Assembly: GCA_016184005.1 (NCBI GenBank)
Contig: JACPDL010000004.1
Location: forward strand, 78,107 to 125,125
DNA length: 47,019 bases
DNA from: Candidatus Aenigmatarchaeota archaeon
GTDB taxonomy: Archaea; Aenigmatarchaeota; Aenigmatarchaeia; GW2011-AR5
Direction of reading: 5' to 3'
This document shows positions 1-6,956 of the stretch, piece by piece; within the stretch, counting starts at the first letter, position 1, and each line of letters starts with the position of its first letter. The notes below the pieces were generated by a model that saw only the letters and a list, made by a program, of their open reading frames with translations, had not been told where the DNA came from and ran no database searches. Position numbers and translations under genes: made by a program.

Positions 1-39
1 AGAAACCGGATGATAGCTGATCTGGCTGTCCTCTATATA

Positions 40-75
40 AAAAGAATCCACCATCTGAAGATAGTGGATTCTTTT
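40..75. terminator. Long hairpin, possible bidirectional terminator
   Basis: The arms AAAAGAATCCACCATCT and AGATAGTGGATTCTTTT form a 17-bp stem with one mismatch and a 2-nt loop. Because the arms begin with A and end with T, each strand has a T-run after the stem. It lies downstream of the minus-strand gene at 107-397, so it could end that transcript. Function is inferred from shape only. Confidence 0.5.
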
Positions 76-80
76 ATACC

Positions 81-122
81 GGAATACCACAGATAATATT
101 CGGTGTTTAACAGTGGTATTCC
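81..122. repeat. Inverted repeat over the stop codon of the first gene
   Basis: GGAATACCAC (81-90) and GTGGTATTCC (113-122) are perfect complements separated by 22 nt. The repeat spans the stop codon of the minus-strand gene ending at 107. Together with the hairpin at 40-75 it gives two consecutive structures at the 3' end of that transcript. Confidence 0.5.
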
Positions 123-397
123 TTGTATAAAAAATTCCAAAATATAGGCCGGTCCTCGTAGGCTAGTCCTGAGAATAATCTGTCTGCATATCTCATTGCG
201 CTGTTTTCGCTTTCCGTCTCTACAAGAAGCCAGCTTACACCAATCCCGGGACGATAGTGCAGGCATGGTTTGTTCGCCGGCTCGACCCTACCGCTGTTCA
301 TGAACCGGACATCCATACCGTGTTGTTTTGCTCTGGACTCCATAAGAGCCAATTCTTCCTTCCCCGGGTCTGCGATGAAAAATGCAAAATAGCGCAT
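107..397 (-). CDS. Small conserved-looking protein of unknown function
   Basis: This 96-residue soluble protein has no signal peptide or membrane segment. I do not recognise the family. It begins MRYFAFFIADPGKEELALME and has a tryptophan/aromatic-rich C-terminus. The start at 397 lies about 90 nt after a TATA-like TTTTAATAG (plus 481-489) in a duplicated upstream region that also precedes the TspO gene. It is the last gene before a hairpin pair at 40-122. The length and the fitting promoter support a real gene. Confidence 0.55.
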   Translation of the reverse strand: MRYFAFFIADPGKEELALMESRAKQHGMDVRFMNSGRVEPANKPCLHYRPGIGVSWLLVETESENSAMRYADRLFSGLAYEDRPIFWNFLYKEYHC

Positions 398-406
398 AGT
401 TCTCCC

Positions 407-537
407 TTAAAAATGCTCCCGGCGAGCCCAGAATGAAAAAACAGGCGCCCACTTTTCAGCTGAATTGTCAGCAGAGAACTATTAAAACATCGCATCCGGC
501 TACTCGGGAATAGAAGAAATCGATTGTTATTGACAGT
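407..537. repeat. Duplicated upstream region, copy A (shares sequence with tRNA-Glu 3' end)
   Basis: This 131-bp region resembles 1093-1231. The conserved blocks are TTAAA(AA)TGCTCCCGGCGAGC at the left, ATTAAAA in the middle, and TACTCGGG-ATAGAAGAAATCGAT at the right; the sequence between the first two differs. Its left 18 bp (407-424) are identical to 10314-10331, the 3' end of the tRNA-Glu gene plus its flank. On the minus strand it contains the TATA-like element and leader of the gene at 107-397. Confidence 0.6.
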
Positions 538-555
538 AAATTAATTATGCGACCT

Positions 556-1062
556 TCAAGCCACGTTCAACAGCCAGACCCCGGCATTAAGCGCCGTAGC
601 AACTGTGACCCACAAAATGTAAGGGACCAAGAGCATGGCCGCATTCTTTGAGATAGGGTAGAATGCCCTTATCGTAAGTGCTATGGCAATCCACAAGACG
701 ACAATCTCGCCTAGTGCGTACAATGGCGAGCGTAGGCCAAAGAACAGCAACGACCATATCACGTTAAGGCCAAGCTGCCCGAAGTAGAGATTCAGCGCTG
801 TTTGCCTTTTTTCCGCTTTCGTGTGCCAAACAATGCCTGCCGCAATGCCCATCAAAGCATACAGTGTCGTCCATACAGGTCCAAAGACCCATGACGACGG
901 CGTGAACCACGGCTTGACGAGAGAAGCATACCATGATCCGATTGCAGGCAGCGTAAACACGGAGCCTATTACCCCCGCGAGCTCTGCGACAACAACCATT
1001 ACGATTACTTTTGTGAGCAGGCCTTTGGAGCTCTTCTTGCCGCTCCTGCCTCTGGGTGCCAT
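556..1062 (-). CDS. tspO: TspO/MBR family membrane protein
   Basis: This 168-residue protein matches the TspO/translocator protein family, five-helix membrane proteins that bind tetrapyrroles and are tied to oxygen or stress responses. Visible hallmarks are WFTPSSWVFGPVWTTLY (52-68), QLGLNVIWSLLFFGL (96-110) and PYILWVTVATALNAGVWLLN (147-166). A basic tail of about 17 residues precedes helix 1. The length is typical for the family (about 155-170). Its promoter lies in duplicated region B (1093-1231). It sits in a group of thiol and redox genes, which fits a stress role; the physiological ligand here is unknown. Confidence 0.9.
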   Translation of the reverse strand: MAPRGRSGKKSSKGLLTKVIVMVVVAELAGVIGSVFTLPAIGSWYASLVKPWFTPSSWVFGPVWTTLYALMGIAAGIVWHTKAEKRQTALNLYFGQLGLNVIWSLLFFGLRSPLYALGEIVVLWIAIALTIRAFYPISKNAAMLLVPYILWVTVATALNAGVWLLNVA

Positions 1063-1092
1063 GATAATACATGCAGGCTGCCGTAAATAAAG

Positions 1093-1231
1093 TTAAATGC
1101 TCCCGGCGAGCGTGAAACGATTATTTCGGTTGCTCATCGTGACCAAATAACAAGGATTCCTGTCCCAGAGAAGAATTAAAAGCTTGCATCTGGATACTCG
1201 GGGATAGAAGAAATCGATAGCTATTGATAGC
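1093..1231. repeat. Duplicated upstream region, copy B
   Basis: This is the diverged second copy of the region at 407-537, with the same order of blocks and nearly the same spacing. TTAAATGCTCCCGGCG (1093-1108) matches the tRNA-Glu 3' end. On the minus strand the TATA-like CTTTTAATTC (plus 1171-1180) would serve the TspO gene starting at 1062. Between TATA and gene, GCTC-GCCGG-GAGC can form a small hairpin followed by ATTTAA. Confidence 0.6.
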
Positions 1232-1275
1232 AACTGATATCAAATGACGCTTGTGACGCACTCTTTCTATTTTTC

Positions 1276-1689
1276 CTAAAAACTCGATTCAGCAAGTTTG
1301 ATGAGGGGCAAAACAGCCTTCCTAACTTTTTGTCCGTTGTGGGTTAAAGAGTATTCGACGCGTGGCGGCTTCTCGGCAAAAGATTGTCTAGACACCAGCT
1401 TATATCTTTCAAGCTCCTGTAGCCTTTCTGACAATGTTTTCTGTGTTATGCCGTCTATTCTTCTAAGCAGGTCATTGAACCTCAGGCTGCCGAAATTGCC
1501 GATGGTCACAATTATGCTTAGCGTCCACTTTCTGCTCAGGAAAGTGGTCTTTTCCAGAGGCCTCGGGCAATAGCCGCTACCTTTCATCCTGCAAGAATCG
1601 GTTGACATCTGAACGAACTGACGCCGAAGGCGTCGATTTACTCGCGTCTGTCTGCCTTTAGTTACCGCATGTAAACTGGTTTCTGCCAT
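1276..1689 (-). CDS. HxlR-family winged-helix transcriptional regulator
   Basis: HxlR-type MarR-like regulators are dimeric winged-helix proteins that often sense thiol oxidants or reactive electrophiles. The family core is CPRPLEKTTFLSRKWTLSII, then GSLRFNDLLRRIDGITQKTLSERLQELE (recognition helix) and a wing PPRVEYSLTHNGQ. I chose the ATG at 1689 (137 aa), because the longer frame to 1731 needs a TTG start. Met codons 27 and 34 residues further in are alternatives, since the family usually has a shorter N-terminus. Divergent from it are a Cys-rich micro-protein and a CxxC membrane protein, which are the obvious candidates for its regulon. Confidence 0.85.
   Translation of the reverse strand: MAETSLHAVTKGRQTRVNRRLRRQFVQMSTDSCRMKGSGYCPRPLEKTTFLSRKWTLSIIVTIGNFGSLRFNDLLRRIDGITQKTLSERLQELERYKLVSRQSFAEKPPRVEYSLTHNGQKVRKAVLPLIKLAESSF
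1621..1635. repeat. Short palindrome with GAA loop
   Basis: GACGCC-GAA-GGCGTC is a perfect 6-bp stem with a 3-nt loop. It lies inside the N-terminal extension of the HxlR frame. The stem-plus-3-nt-loop form resembles the hairpins of the intergenic arrays in this window, but the sequence is different. Confidence 0.35.
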
Positions 1690-1719
1690 GAAACTGTTCA
1701 CCTTATATTTCACTTTTGA

Positions 1720-1742
1720 AATAGTATACAAAAGAAACTATT
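1720..1742. promoter_or_regulatory. Inverted repeat between HxlR gene and micro-protein gene
   Basis: AATAGT (1720-1725) and ACTATT (1737-1742) form a perfect inverted repeat with an 11-nt spacer. It lies in the divergent promoter between the HxlR regulator and the genes starting at 1760 and overlaps the TATA-like TATTAAAA. It is a plausible operator for the HxlR protein, inferred from position. Confidence 0.5.
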
Positions 1743-1759
1743 AAAATGGAGGCGATGTT

Positions 1760-1894
1760 ATGGCAAGAAGAAAACCATGCTGCACTGGAGGAGTATGCCC
1801 GTCATGCGACTGCTGTATCTGCATATGCACGAAGGACTTGAAGAAAGTCTTGACGCCAGAAGCACGAAAGTTGCTGGTTGAGGCTCTAAGCTAG
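1760..1894 (+). CDS. 44-aa cysteine-rich micro-protein
   Basis: A strong Shine-Dalgarno GGAGG (1748-1752) stands before ATG 1760. The 44-residue product has nine cysteines packed into its first half, including CCTGGVCPSCDCCICIC, followed by a short helical tail. It has no signal peptide. The cysteine spacing suggests metal or persulfide binding. It is divergent from the HxlR regulator and 14 nt upstream of the CxxC membrane protein at 1909, so the two probably form an operon. I do not recognise a named family. Confidence 0.7.
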   Translation: MARRKPCCTGGVCPSCDCCICICTKDLKKVLTPEARKLLVEALS

Positions 1895-1908
1895 GACGCG
1901 GACATAGT

Positions 1909-2424
1909 ATGAAGGAAGGAAAACTAAAACCTATATTTGGTACGATAAAAATTACGCTTAAATCGAGAAAATATTTTTCAGTTGCAATCATATCAGCTCT
2001 TTTCATGCTGTCTCTTTCTGTCTACATCCCTTCAATAATCACGCCAGGAAATTCAATTGGTTACCAGCTTTCTTTGATAACATGGGAAAACGCGCTTCTT
2101 ATACTCTTGTTCTCGGCTTTATTTGGCATTTCTATGGCCATGCACGTCCATGCCACAAAACTGAAAAGAGCTAACAAGGGACTGATGGCGGGCGAAAGCG
2201 CCGCAACCGGAATTTTCGGCATGGTTGGTGCCATGTTCTCAGGGCCTTTGTGCGCCTCTTGCATAAGCATCATCTTCAGCACAATCGGCTTGGGTGGCTC
2301 AGCTGCATTAGCATTGTTTTCTCACCGGACAGAAATTCTTGCTGCGAGCATGATGCTTATAATTGTTTCCATCTACTTCGCCGGAAAAAGAATAAATAGG
2401 TTTTGCGAACACTGTAAAATATGA
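1909..2424 (+). CDS. Integral membrane protein with CxxC motifs
   Basis: This 171-residue protein has about four hydrophobic segments (roughly 22-45, 58-80, 97-135, 143-160). A CASC motif (115-118) sits in the middle of a membrane segment after SGPL, and a second pair, CEHC (166-169), is at the cytoplasmic C-terminal end. The CxxC in a helix resembles the CPFC of the membrane protein at 8606-9109, so both may be thiol-active membrane proteins. It follows the Cys-rich micro-protein by 14 nt and is divergent from the HxlR regulator. Substrate unknown. Confidence 0.75.
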   Translation: MKEGKLKPIFGTIKITLKSRKYFSVAIISALFMLSLSVYIPSIITPGNSIGYQLSLITWENALLILLFSALFGISMAMHVHATKLKRANKGLMAGESAATGIFGMVGAMFSGPLCASCISIIFSTIGLGGSAALALFSHRTEILAASMMLIIVSIYFAGKRINRFCEHCKI

Positions 2425-2470
2425 ATGAAAGCGAAAGATGAAACTGGTGTTGCGCCACATTACTTACGCT

Positions 2471-2608
2471 TCACTTTTTTACAGCGTATTTGATGATTTC
2501 CAGATTGCAGGACTTGTGCTCTGCGCACCATTTCCTGCATTTCTCAGATATAGACTTGTCCTTGTAAAACAGCTTACATTCAGGGCACTGGAAAAGCTTT
2601 GTTTTCAT
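2471..2608 (-). CDS. 45-aa CPEC-type small protein
   Basis: A GGTGAT Shine-Dalgarno precedes the ATG at 2608. The protein starts MKTKLFQCPECKLFYKD and continues through CRKWCAEHKSCNL. The five cysteines (CPEC, C-x3-C, C) suggest a small zinc or metal site. I recall similar small proteins near redox genes in other archaea and bacteria, but cannot name a function. It follows the CDGSH gene by 14 nt in the same orientation. Confidence 0.7.
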   Translation of the reverse strand: MKTKLFQCPECKLFYKDKSISEKCRKWCAEHKSCNLEIIKYAVKK

Positions 2609-2622
2609 GTTACATCACCGCT

Positions 2623-2811
2623 TCAAACTTCGACGCGCTTCTCCTTATCATACGCGTATACTTTATTCTCGTCCTCGTCTTTTGTTCTTTTGTGCGAGCC
2701 GTCACAAAAAGGCTTGCTCCCTGAAAGGCCGCACATGCAGACCCACTTGCTCTCGTTTCCAACTTTAATTTCCATCGGCTGCTGGGATTCGTGCTTGACT
2801 AATCTTGCCAT
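2623..2811 (-). CDS. CDGSH iron-sulfur domain protein
   Basis: This 62-residue protein carries one complete CDGSH domain. The ligand set reads CMCGLSGSKPFCDGSH, giving the C-x-C...C...H ligands of the redox-active 2Fe-2S cluster of the MitoNEET type. It is soluble, with no membrane anchor, as is usual for stand-alone archaeal members. GGTGAG precedes its ATG. It sits between a 2-helix membrane protein with CVTC and the CPEC micro-protein, downstream of thioredoxin reductase. A redox-sensing or electron-transfer role is inferred. Confidence 0.92.
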   Translation of the reverse strand: MARLVKHESQQPMEIKVGNESKWVCMCGLSGSKPFCDGSHKRTKDEDENKVYAYDKEKRVEV

Positions 2812-2815
2812 TATC

Positions 2816-2995
2816 TCACCTCTTTTTTCCTATCATCTTCGATTTTATAAAGGGATAAGCATACGAAAGCAAAATCAGGGCTATTCCTGTTAATTTCATG
2901 CCAAGAACAAAAATAAGGGCAAAACCAATCAGAAGCAGAGCAATCCCTGCTTTCGAACTCGTAGGGCACGTTACACATGTATTTTTTCTGGCCAT
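2816..2995 (-). CDS. Small membrane protein with CVTC motif
   Basis: I start at the ATG 2995 (59 aa) because AGGTG lies just upstream; the GTG at 3007 overlaps that ribosome site. The N-terminus MARKNTCVTCPTSSK carries a CxxC, followed by two predicted transmembrane helices (about 17-33 and 35-50) and a basic tail. It ends 5 nt before the CDGSH gene and follows trxB, so it is probably co-transcribed. The family is unknown to me. Confidence 0.7.
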   Translation of the reverse strand: MARKNTCVTCPTSSKAGIALLLIGFALIFVLGMKLTGIALILLSYAYPFIKSKMIGKKR

Positions 2996-3007
2996 ATTTA
3001 TCAGCAC

Positions 3008-3988
3008 CTATTTTGCTAATTCCTCGTCATTACAGGGGCATACGAATTCATTCTCATTAACATATATGTATGAGGAATAAACACCCACAACAGCCTCGCC
3101 CACACCTGTGATTGCCTGCTTGAATTCTGCGTCGCCGACATCGCCAGCTGCGAATAAGCCTGGTAAATTCGTTTGCGCTTTCCTGTCTATGGTAATTTCT
3201 CCTTTTGCGTTAGTTTTTACGCCGATTGACTGCGCAAGCTGGCTGTTTGGAATCATTCCTATCTCTACGAACACAGCATCTACCACGAATTTTTTGCTGC
3301 CCCTATATTCTTTGTCCAATATAACGTATTCAACTTTGCCAGCGCCGTGAATTTCTTTTACATTTGTGCTACTGATTATCTCGATTTTGCCTTCAGCCAT
3401 TTTCTGTTCTACACGCCTCATGTTCACAGGCTCAGCCCTTATCTTCTCGCCGCGATAAATTATGTACACCTTTCTTGCCCACTGCGTCAGCACAAGCGCC
3501 TCCTTTGCCGCGCTGTCAGAGCCTCCGATCACGGCCACAATTTTATCCCTGTACATAGGGCCGTCGCACAGTCCGCACGAATGCACGCCCTTGTTCTTAA
3601 GCTCTTTTTCACCAGGAACACCAAGCTCGCGATGCTTTGCTCCTGTTGCAAACAGTATAGTTTTTGTGTGAAAGCTTTGATCTTCTGTGAAAACAGTGTA
3701 ACATGACTCACTGCATTTCTCTATTTTTACCGCTTTCTCTTCCACAAGATTCACATCATATTCCATCGCATGCTCCTGAACCTTATCCGCGAGTTCCTGC
3801 CCGGTGATTTTCTTGAATCCGGGATAGTTTTCCACGATGTCAGTCAGCACTATAGTTCCCCCGCTCATTTCCGACAGCACAAGTGTTTTCATGCCCAGCC
3901 TGCCGGCGTACATGGCCCCAGCCATGCCTACGATGCCGCCGCCTATGATTAGAATATCATGTGTAATGTGTTCATGTTTGGTATCCAT
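3008..3988 (-). CDS. trxB: Thioredoxin reductase-like FAD/NADPH oxidoreductase
   Basis: This 326-aa flavoprotein of the low-Mr thioredoxin reductase family reduces a thioredoxin or glutaredoxin with NADPH. It has the FAD motif ILIIGGGIVGMAGAMYAG (13-30), the redox-active CGLCDG (138-143), where CATCDG is more common, the NADPH motif GGSDSA (155-160) and AAGDVGD near 290. The C-terminus carries an unusual CPC pair. It is about the normal length. It heads a minus-strand run to the CVTC membrane protein, CDGSH protein and CPEC micro-protein. The probable partner is the glutaredoxin-like protein at 5403. Confidence 0.9.
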   Translation of the reverse strand: MDTKHEHITHDILIIGGGIVGMAGAMYAGRLGMKTLVLSEMSGGTIVLTDIVENYPGFKKITGQELADKVQEHAMEYDVNLVEEKAVKIEKCSESCYTVFTEDQSFHTKTILFATGAKHRELGVPGEKELKNKGVHSCGLCDGPMYRDKIVAVIGGSDSAAKEALVLTQWARKVYIIYRGEKIRAEPVNMRRVEQKMAEGKIEIISSTNVKEIHGAGKVEYVILDKEYRGSKKFVVDAVFVEIGMIPNSQLAQSIGVKTNAKGEITIDRKAQTNLPGLFAAGDVGDAEFKQAITGVGEAVVGVYSSYIYVNENEFVCPCNDEELAK

Positions 3989-4002
3989 GCTATATCGCCT
4001 TA

Positions 4003-5010
4003 TTAAATTTTATGCTCCTGTTTTTTAACAAGGTTGTCCATCATGTCATAAACAGTCCTTTCCAAACTCCAATCCGGTTTCCAACCCCATTCACTTCGTG
4101 CTGCAGAGTCGTCCATGGAGTCTGCCCAAGAATCAGCTATTCTTTGCCTGACTGGATCTAATTTGAACTCCATTTGGAAATCAGAAATGCCAAATTGTGA
4201 GCCTACTTTTCTGACGACGCCTGCAAGTTCATCTGGTGTAAAGCTGTACGCAGCTACGTTGTAGTCTCCATGATGTTCCAGTCTTTTTCTATCGGCTTCT
4301 GCAAGGTTTATGAGAGCCTTTATGGCATCAGGCATGTACATCATAGGAAGCCTTGTGTCTGCGCCCAGCGGACACTCAAGATACCGGCCTTTACGCACCG
4401 CATCAAAAATCATGTAATTGGCATAATCCGTAGTGCCTGCTGGATTGGGATCTGTTTTCCACGTTAGCAAGCCGGGAAATCTGACGCCTCTTACATCCAG
4501 ATTTACTTCCTGATCTTCGTGTTCAGAGTAGTAATCTGCCCACAGTTCCCCATTGACCTTGGCCATCCCGTACATTGTTCTTGGTCTCTGGCGCGTGTCA
4601 TTCGGCGTATTCTGTCTTGGGGTTTCCATGCCAAACGGTCCCAAGGCAGCTATGGAACTTGGAACAATAACCTTCCCGACATTATTGGCTATACTCGCCT
4701 CCAGAACATTGAACAAACCCAGATAATTCACGTTAAAACCAAGCCTGCGGTTATCCTCTGCGCTTTTAGAAAGCAGGCCTGACATGTGATAAATCGTGTC
4801 AATTCCGTGTTCGGCCAGCGCTTCTTGCAAGCGGCTATAATCAGTGATGTCGAGCGATATAACCGGCCCTGCCTCCGCTATATCTCTTGCGAGAGGCGTT
4901 CTGCCGCTTCCAGCAGCTATTACATTCTCGTACCCATATTTTTTTCTAAGCGCGGGCACAAGCTCTGACCCTATCTGTCCTGCAGCACCTGTTACTAAAA
5001 TTTTTCCCAT
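4003..5010 (-). CDS. L-threonine 3-dehydrogenase (SDR/epimerase type)
   Basis: This 335-aa member of the extended short-chain dehydrogenase family oxidises L-threonine to 2-amino-3-ketobutyrate with NAD+. It shows GAAGQIG (8-14), the catalytic pair Tyr147/Lys151 in YGMAK, and the signatures GTTDYA, DTRLPMMYMPDA and SWADSMDDSAARSEWGWK, which distinguish it from plain UDP-glucose epimerases. ATG 5010 has GGTGAT upstream; an upstream GTG at 5022 overlaps the previous gene. It follows the zinc-ribbon protein and is 14 nt before trxB. Confidence 0.88.
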   Translation of the reverse strand: MGKILVTGAAGQIGSELVPALRKKYGYENVIAAGSGRTPLARDIAEAGPVISLDITDYSRLQEALAEHGIDTIYHMSGLLSKSAEDNRRLGFNVNYLGLFNVLEASIANNVGKVIVPSSIAALGPFGMETPRQNTPNDTRQRPRTMYGMAKVNGELWADYYSEHEDQEVNLDVRGVRFPGLLTWKTDPNPAGTTDYANYMIFDAVRKGRYLECPLGADTRLPMMYMPDAIKALINLAEADRKRLEHHGDYNVAAYSFTPDELAGVVRKVGSQFGISDFQMEFKLDPVRQRIADSWADSMDDSAARSEWGWKPDWSLERTVYDMMDNLVKKQEHKI

Positions 5011-5021
5011 TCTTATCACCA

Positions 5022-5258
5022 CTATCCAACTTTTTCGTATCCTACAACCTCAGTTTTGTTGTATTTACTTGCTGCATAATAAGCCCTTACAGTCTCGCCT
5101 TTGTTATTTATGAAATCAAAATGGCTGGAATTATCGAAGTACGCAATTTTTTGGCAGTTACCACATCTGTATAGCGCCAGCTTCCCGTTTTCCGTTGTTT
5201 CAATTCTATTTCGATGCCCGCATCCCTGGCATGTCAGCGACATAATTTTCTTTTCCAT
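5022..5258 (-). CDS. Small zinc-ribbon-like protein
   Basis: This 78-residue protein has two CxxC knuckles, CQGC near residue 10 and CGNC near residue 32, typical of a zinc ribbon. The rest is mixed and hydrophilic. GGTGAT precedes the ATG at 5258, and a TATA-like TTTAATAGT (plus 5273-5281) lies just upstream, so it appears to head the minus-strand run through ThrDH and trxB. The family is not recognised. Confidence 0.65.
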   Translation of the reverse strand: MEKKIMSLTCQGCGHRNRIETTENGKLALYRCGNCQKIAYFDNSSHFDFINNKGETVRAYYAASKYNKTEVVGYEKVG

Positions 5259-5311
5259 TTCAGATCACCGAACAACTATTAAATTTGCCTAAGAAAAAAA
5301 CCAAAAAAACT

Positions 5312-5377
5312 TCACGCGCCGCAGCATTTGCTCGCTGGCTTGCCTGAGCCGCAACTGCATTTCTTTTCTTTTTTCAT
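5312..5377 (-). CDS. 21-aa SEC-C-motif micro-protein
   Basis: A strong GGAGGTG Shine-Dalgarno stands before the ATG at 5377. The 21-codon frame encodes a basic start followed by CSCGSGKPASKCCG, which is the SEC-C zinc-binding motif (CxCGSG...CC) found at the C-terminus of SecA and in small proteins. Here the motif is almost the whole protein. It lies 25 nt after the glutaredoxin gene. The ribosome site and motif support translation, though no homolog search was possible. Confidence 0.6.
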   Translation of the reverse strand: MKKEKKCSCGSGKPASKCCGA

Positions 5378-5402
5378 ACAAGACACCTCCACAAAATTTC
5401 AA

Positions 5403-5639
5403 TTATGCTTTCACTGCAAGCGCATTTTCAATTGCTTGCTTGTCGAAGCCGGTTATTATTTTTCCGTTTATGTCTATCACCGGCACACCCATCTGATGAC
5501 TTTTCGCCACCATCTCTGCTGCAGCCTTCGGATTTGTCTCCACGTTAAGCTCTTCATACTTGACGCCTTTTTTCTTGAAGAAATCCTTTGCCATCCTGCA
5601 GTAGGGACATGTTGTTGTCGTGTAAATCTTTACCGTCAT
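5403..5639 (-). CDS. Glutaredoxin/NrdH-like redoxin
   Basis: This 78-aa thioredoxin-fold protein starts MTVKIYTTTTCPYCRMAKDF, with the CPYC dithiol at the end of strand 1 and the cis-proline motif GVPVIDINGK near residue 52. The length is that of NrdH/glutaredoxin 3. ATG 5639 is preferred because the upstream GTG at 5648 is itself part of the AGGTGA ribosome site. It probably accepts electrons from the trxB product. A palindromic sequence at 5695-5711 lies upstream. Confidence 0.9.
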   Translation of the reverse strand: MTVKIYTTTTCPYCRMAKDFFKKKGVKYEELNVETNPKAAAEMVAKSHQMGVPVIDINGKIITGFDKQAIENALAVKA

Positions 5640-5694
5640 GCTAATCACCTATTATAGAATGAGCTTTGGGGTGTATAAACTTTGTATTTTAGTA

Positions 5695-5711
5695 TTAAAT
5701 CTAAGATTTAA
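5695..5711. promoter_or_regulatory. Palindromic operator-like site upstream of the redoxin gene
   Basis: TTAAATC-TAA-GATTTAA is a perfect 7-bp inverted repeat with a 3-nt spacer, about 56 nt upstream of the redoxin ATG. A near copy, TTAAATTTCGGATTTAA, occurs at 8563-8579 between two other thiol genes. The pairing suggests a shared regulator, but AT-rich promoter sequence can match by chance. Confidence 0.4.
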
Positions 5712-5770
5712 CTGCGAAATTGGCACAGCAGGTATAGAAAAATAAAAAATTCTCTTGATAGTGACTATAA

Positions 5771-5983
5771 TTACACGATGCTCCAAGATATCCGAAGAAA
5801 ATAGCTAGCCAGGATAAGTGCAATGCCTGCTATTACAATGTACTTTTCTTTTTTCATTTCCCTGAACGCATGTTTGTCGATCTTCTTTTCACTCGATACT
5901 CTGCCATGGACAAGCAGGACACTTACTGCTATAAGTAACTCGCCTATGATCTCGATTGTCAGCGCAATAAATTCTAGTGACAT
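5771..5983 (-). CDS. Small two-helix membrane protein
   Basis: This 70-residue protein has two hydrophobic helices (about 4-26 and 48-66) separated by a charged loop, HGRVSSEKKIDKHAFREMKKEK. There are no cysteines or catalytic motifs. It is 16 nt downstream of the alpha/beta hydrolase gene in the same direction. Function unknown. Confidence 0.6.
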   Translation of the reverse strand: MSLEFIALTIEIIGELLIAVSVLLVHGRVSSEKKIDKHAFREMKKEKYIVIAGIALILASYFLRISWSIV

Positions 5984-5999
5984 ACTTTATCCTTATTTT

Positions 6000-6767
6000 C
6001 TAATGACATGTTTTCCTGAACCAGTCCAAAATTATTTTCTGCGCCATCTCCAAATGTCCTGGGTCTGAGAACATATGATCGGCGCCGTCTATTATATGAA
6101 TCTCTTTCTGCCCCTTTGCATAAGAGTACAATTTCATTGCGTTTTCAACAGGAATAATGCTGTCAAGGCCTCCATGAACAACACAAAATGGCTTCGTGAA
6201 GGTTCTCAGCGACTTCTCTATACTGTGTTTTTCAGCGTCATCAAAAAATTCCTTTGTCATTGTAAGTTTTCTTGAGAATATATTTACTTCCGCCCTTCCT
6301 TTCGAATAGATTTCTTTCAGCGTGGCATCAGAAAATATGGTTTTTATTGATGAGGATTCTGCCGGGCTGCCTACAACACACAGTGAAGATACTCTGGTGT
6401 CTATGGCACTGTGTAGTATCGAAACAGCAGCACCCATGGAATGCCCCAAAACACCAAAACTGCTGGCATTTTTTGTCGACAGAAAGGAAATAGCCGATTT
6501 CAGGTCGCTTATTTCCTTTGAGTAAGTTGCGTCTTCGAACCTGCCCTCACTCTCCCCATTGCCTGAGAAATCAAACCGGAGGACAAGAAAACCGCTTTCT
6601 GCCAGCGTATCGCAAATATTGCGCATTATTTTCTGGTGCCTGGAACACGTAAAGCAGTGCGCAAGCGCAATGCTTTTATCGTAGTCACCTGCTGGTAAAT
6701 GAAGAAAGCCTGACAGTCTTTCTTTCGACGCATTATAAAAATATACGGATTCTTCCATAATAACCAT
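6000..6767 (-). CDS. Alpha/beta hydrolase
   Basis: This 255-aa protein is a serine hydrolase of the alpha/beta fold. The nucleophile elbow GHSMG is near residue 109, the acid Asp lies in HGGLDSIIP and the catalytic His in GADHMF near the C-terminus. LRFDFSGNGESEG is a typical oxyanion-side loop of the family sometimes fused to or near OsmC proteins. There is no signal peptide, so it should be cytoplasmic. The substrate, an ester or acyl compound, cannot be told from sequence. Confidence 0.88.
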   Translation of the reverse strand: MVIMEESVYFYNASKERLSGFLHLPAGDYDKSIALAHCFTCSRHQKIMRNICDTLAESGFLVLRFDFSGNGESEGRFEDATYSKEISDLKSAISFLSTKNASSFGVLGHSMGAAVSILHSAIDTRVSSLCVVGSPAESSSIKTIFSDATLKEIYSKGRAEVNIFSRKLTMTKEFFDDAEKHSIEKSLRTFTKPFCVVHGGLDSIIPVENAMKLYSYAKGQKEIHIIDGADHMFSDPGHLEMAQKIILDWFRKTCH

Positions 6768-6804
6768 TCACGGCTGCATTAAAATAAATAAAAAACAAAA
6801 AAGA

Positions 6805-6879
6805 CTAGCAACCACAACTGCTTGTTTTAGAGCTGTGTCTGCTGTGCGCTTCGTCGGAATGCTTCAACTTTTTCTTCAT
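6805..6879 (-). CDS. 24-aa micro-ORF ending in CGC
   Basis: GGTGATTG sits two bases before the ATG at 6879. The 24-codon frame is rich in Lys, His and Ser and ends SSCGC. It is short and has no known domain, but the ribosome site is as strong as those of neighbouring genes. It lies between the hydrolase and the TlpA-DUF3179 gene. Treat it as a candidate. Confidence 0.4.
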   Translation of the reverse strand: MKKKLKHSDEAHSRHSSKTSSCGC

Positions 6880-6956
6880 TTCAATCACCGTCTATGAATT
6901 ATTTCCACTATAGATGAAGCTGATCTTGAAGAGTACAATTTATGCTTTAAGAAAAA

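Noticed and set aside
407-1231. Two further tRNA genes at the duplicated regions
   Set aside because: Only the 3' acceptor-like segment matches. There is no 5' acceptor, D-arm or anticodon arm that would complete a tRNA.
2438-2893. 151-codon plus-strand frame over the CPEC and CDGSH genes
   Set aside because: The minus strand carries two proteins with clear motifs and ribosome sites; the plus frame has no motif.
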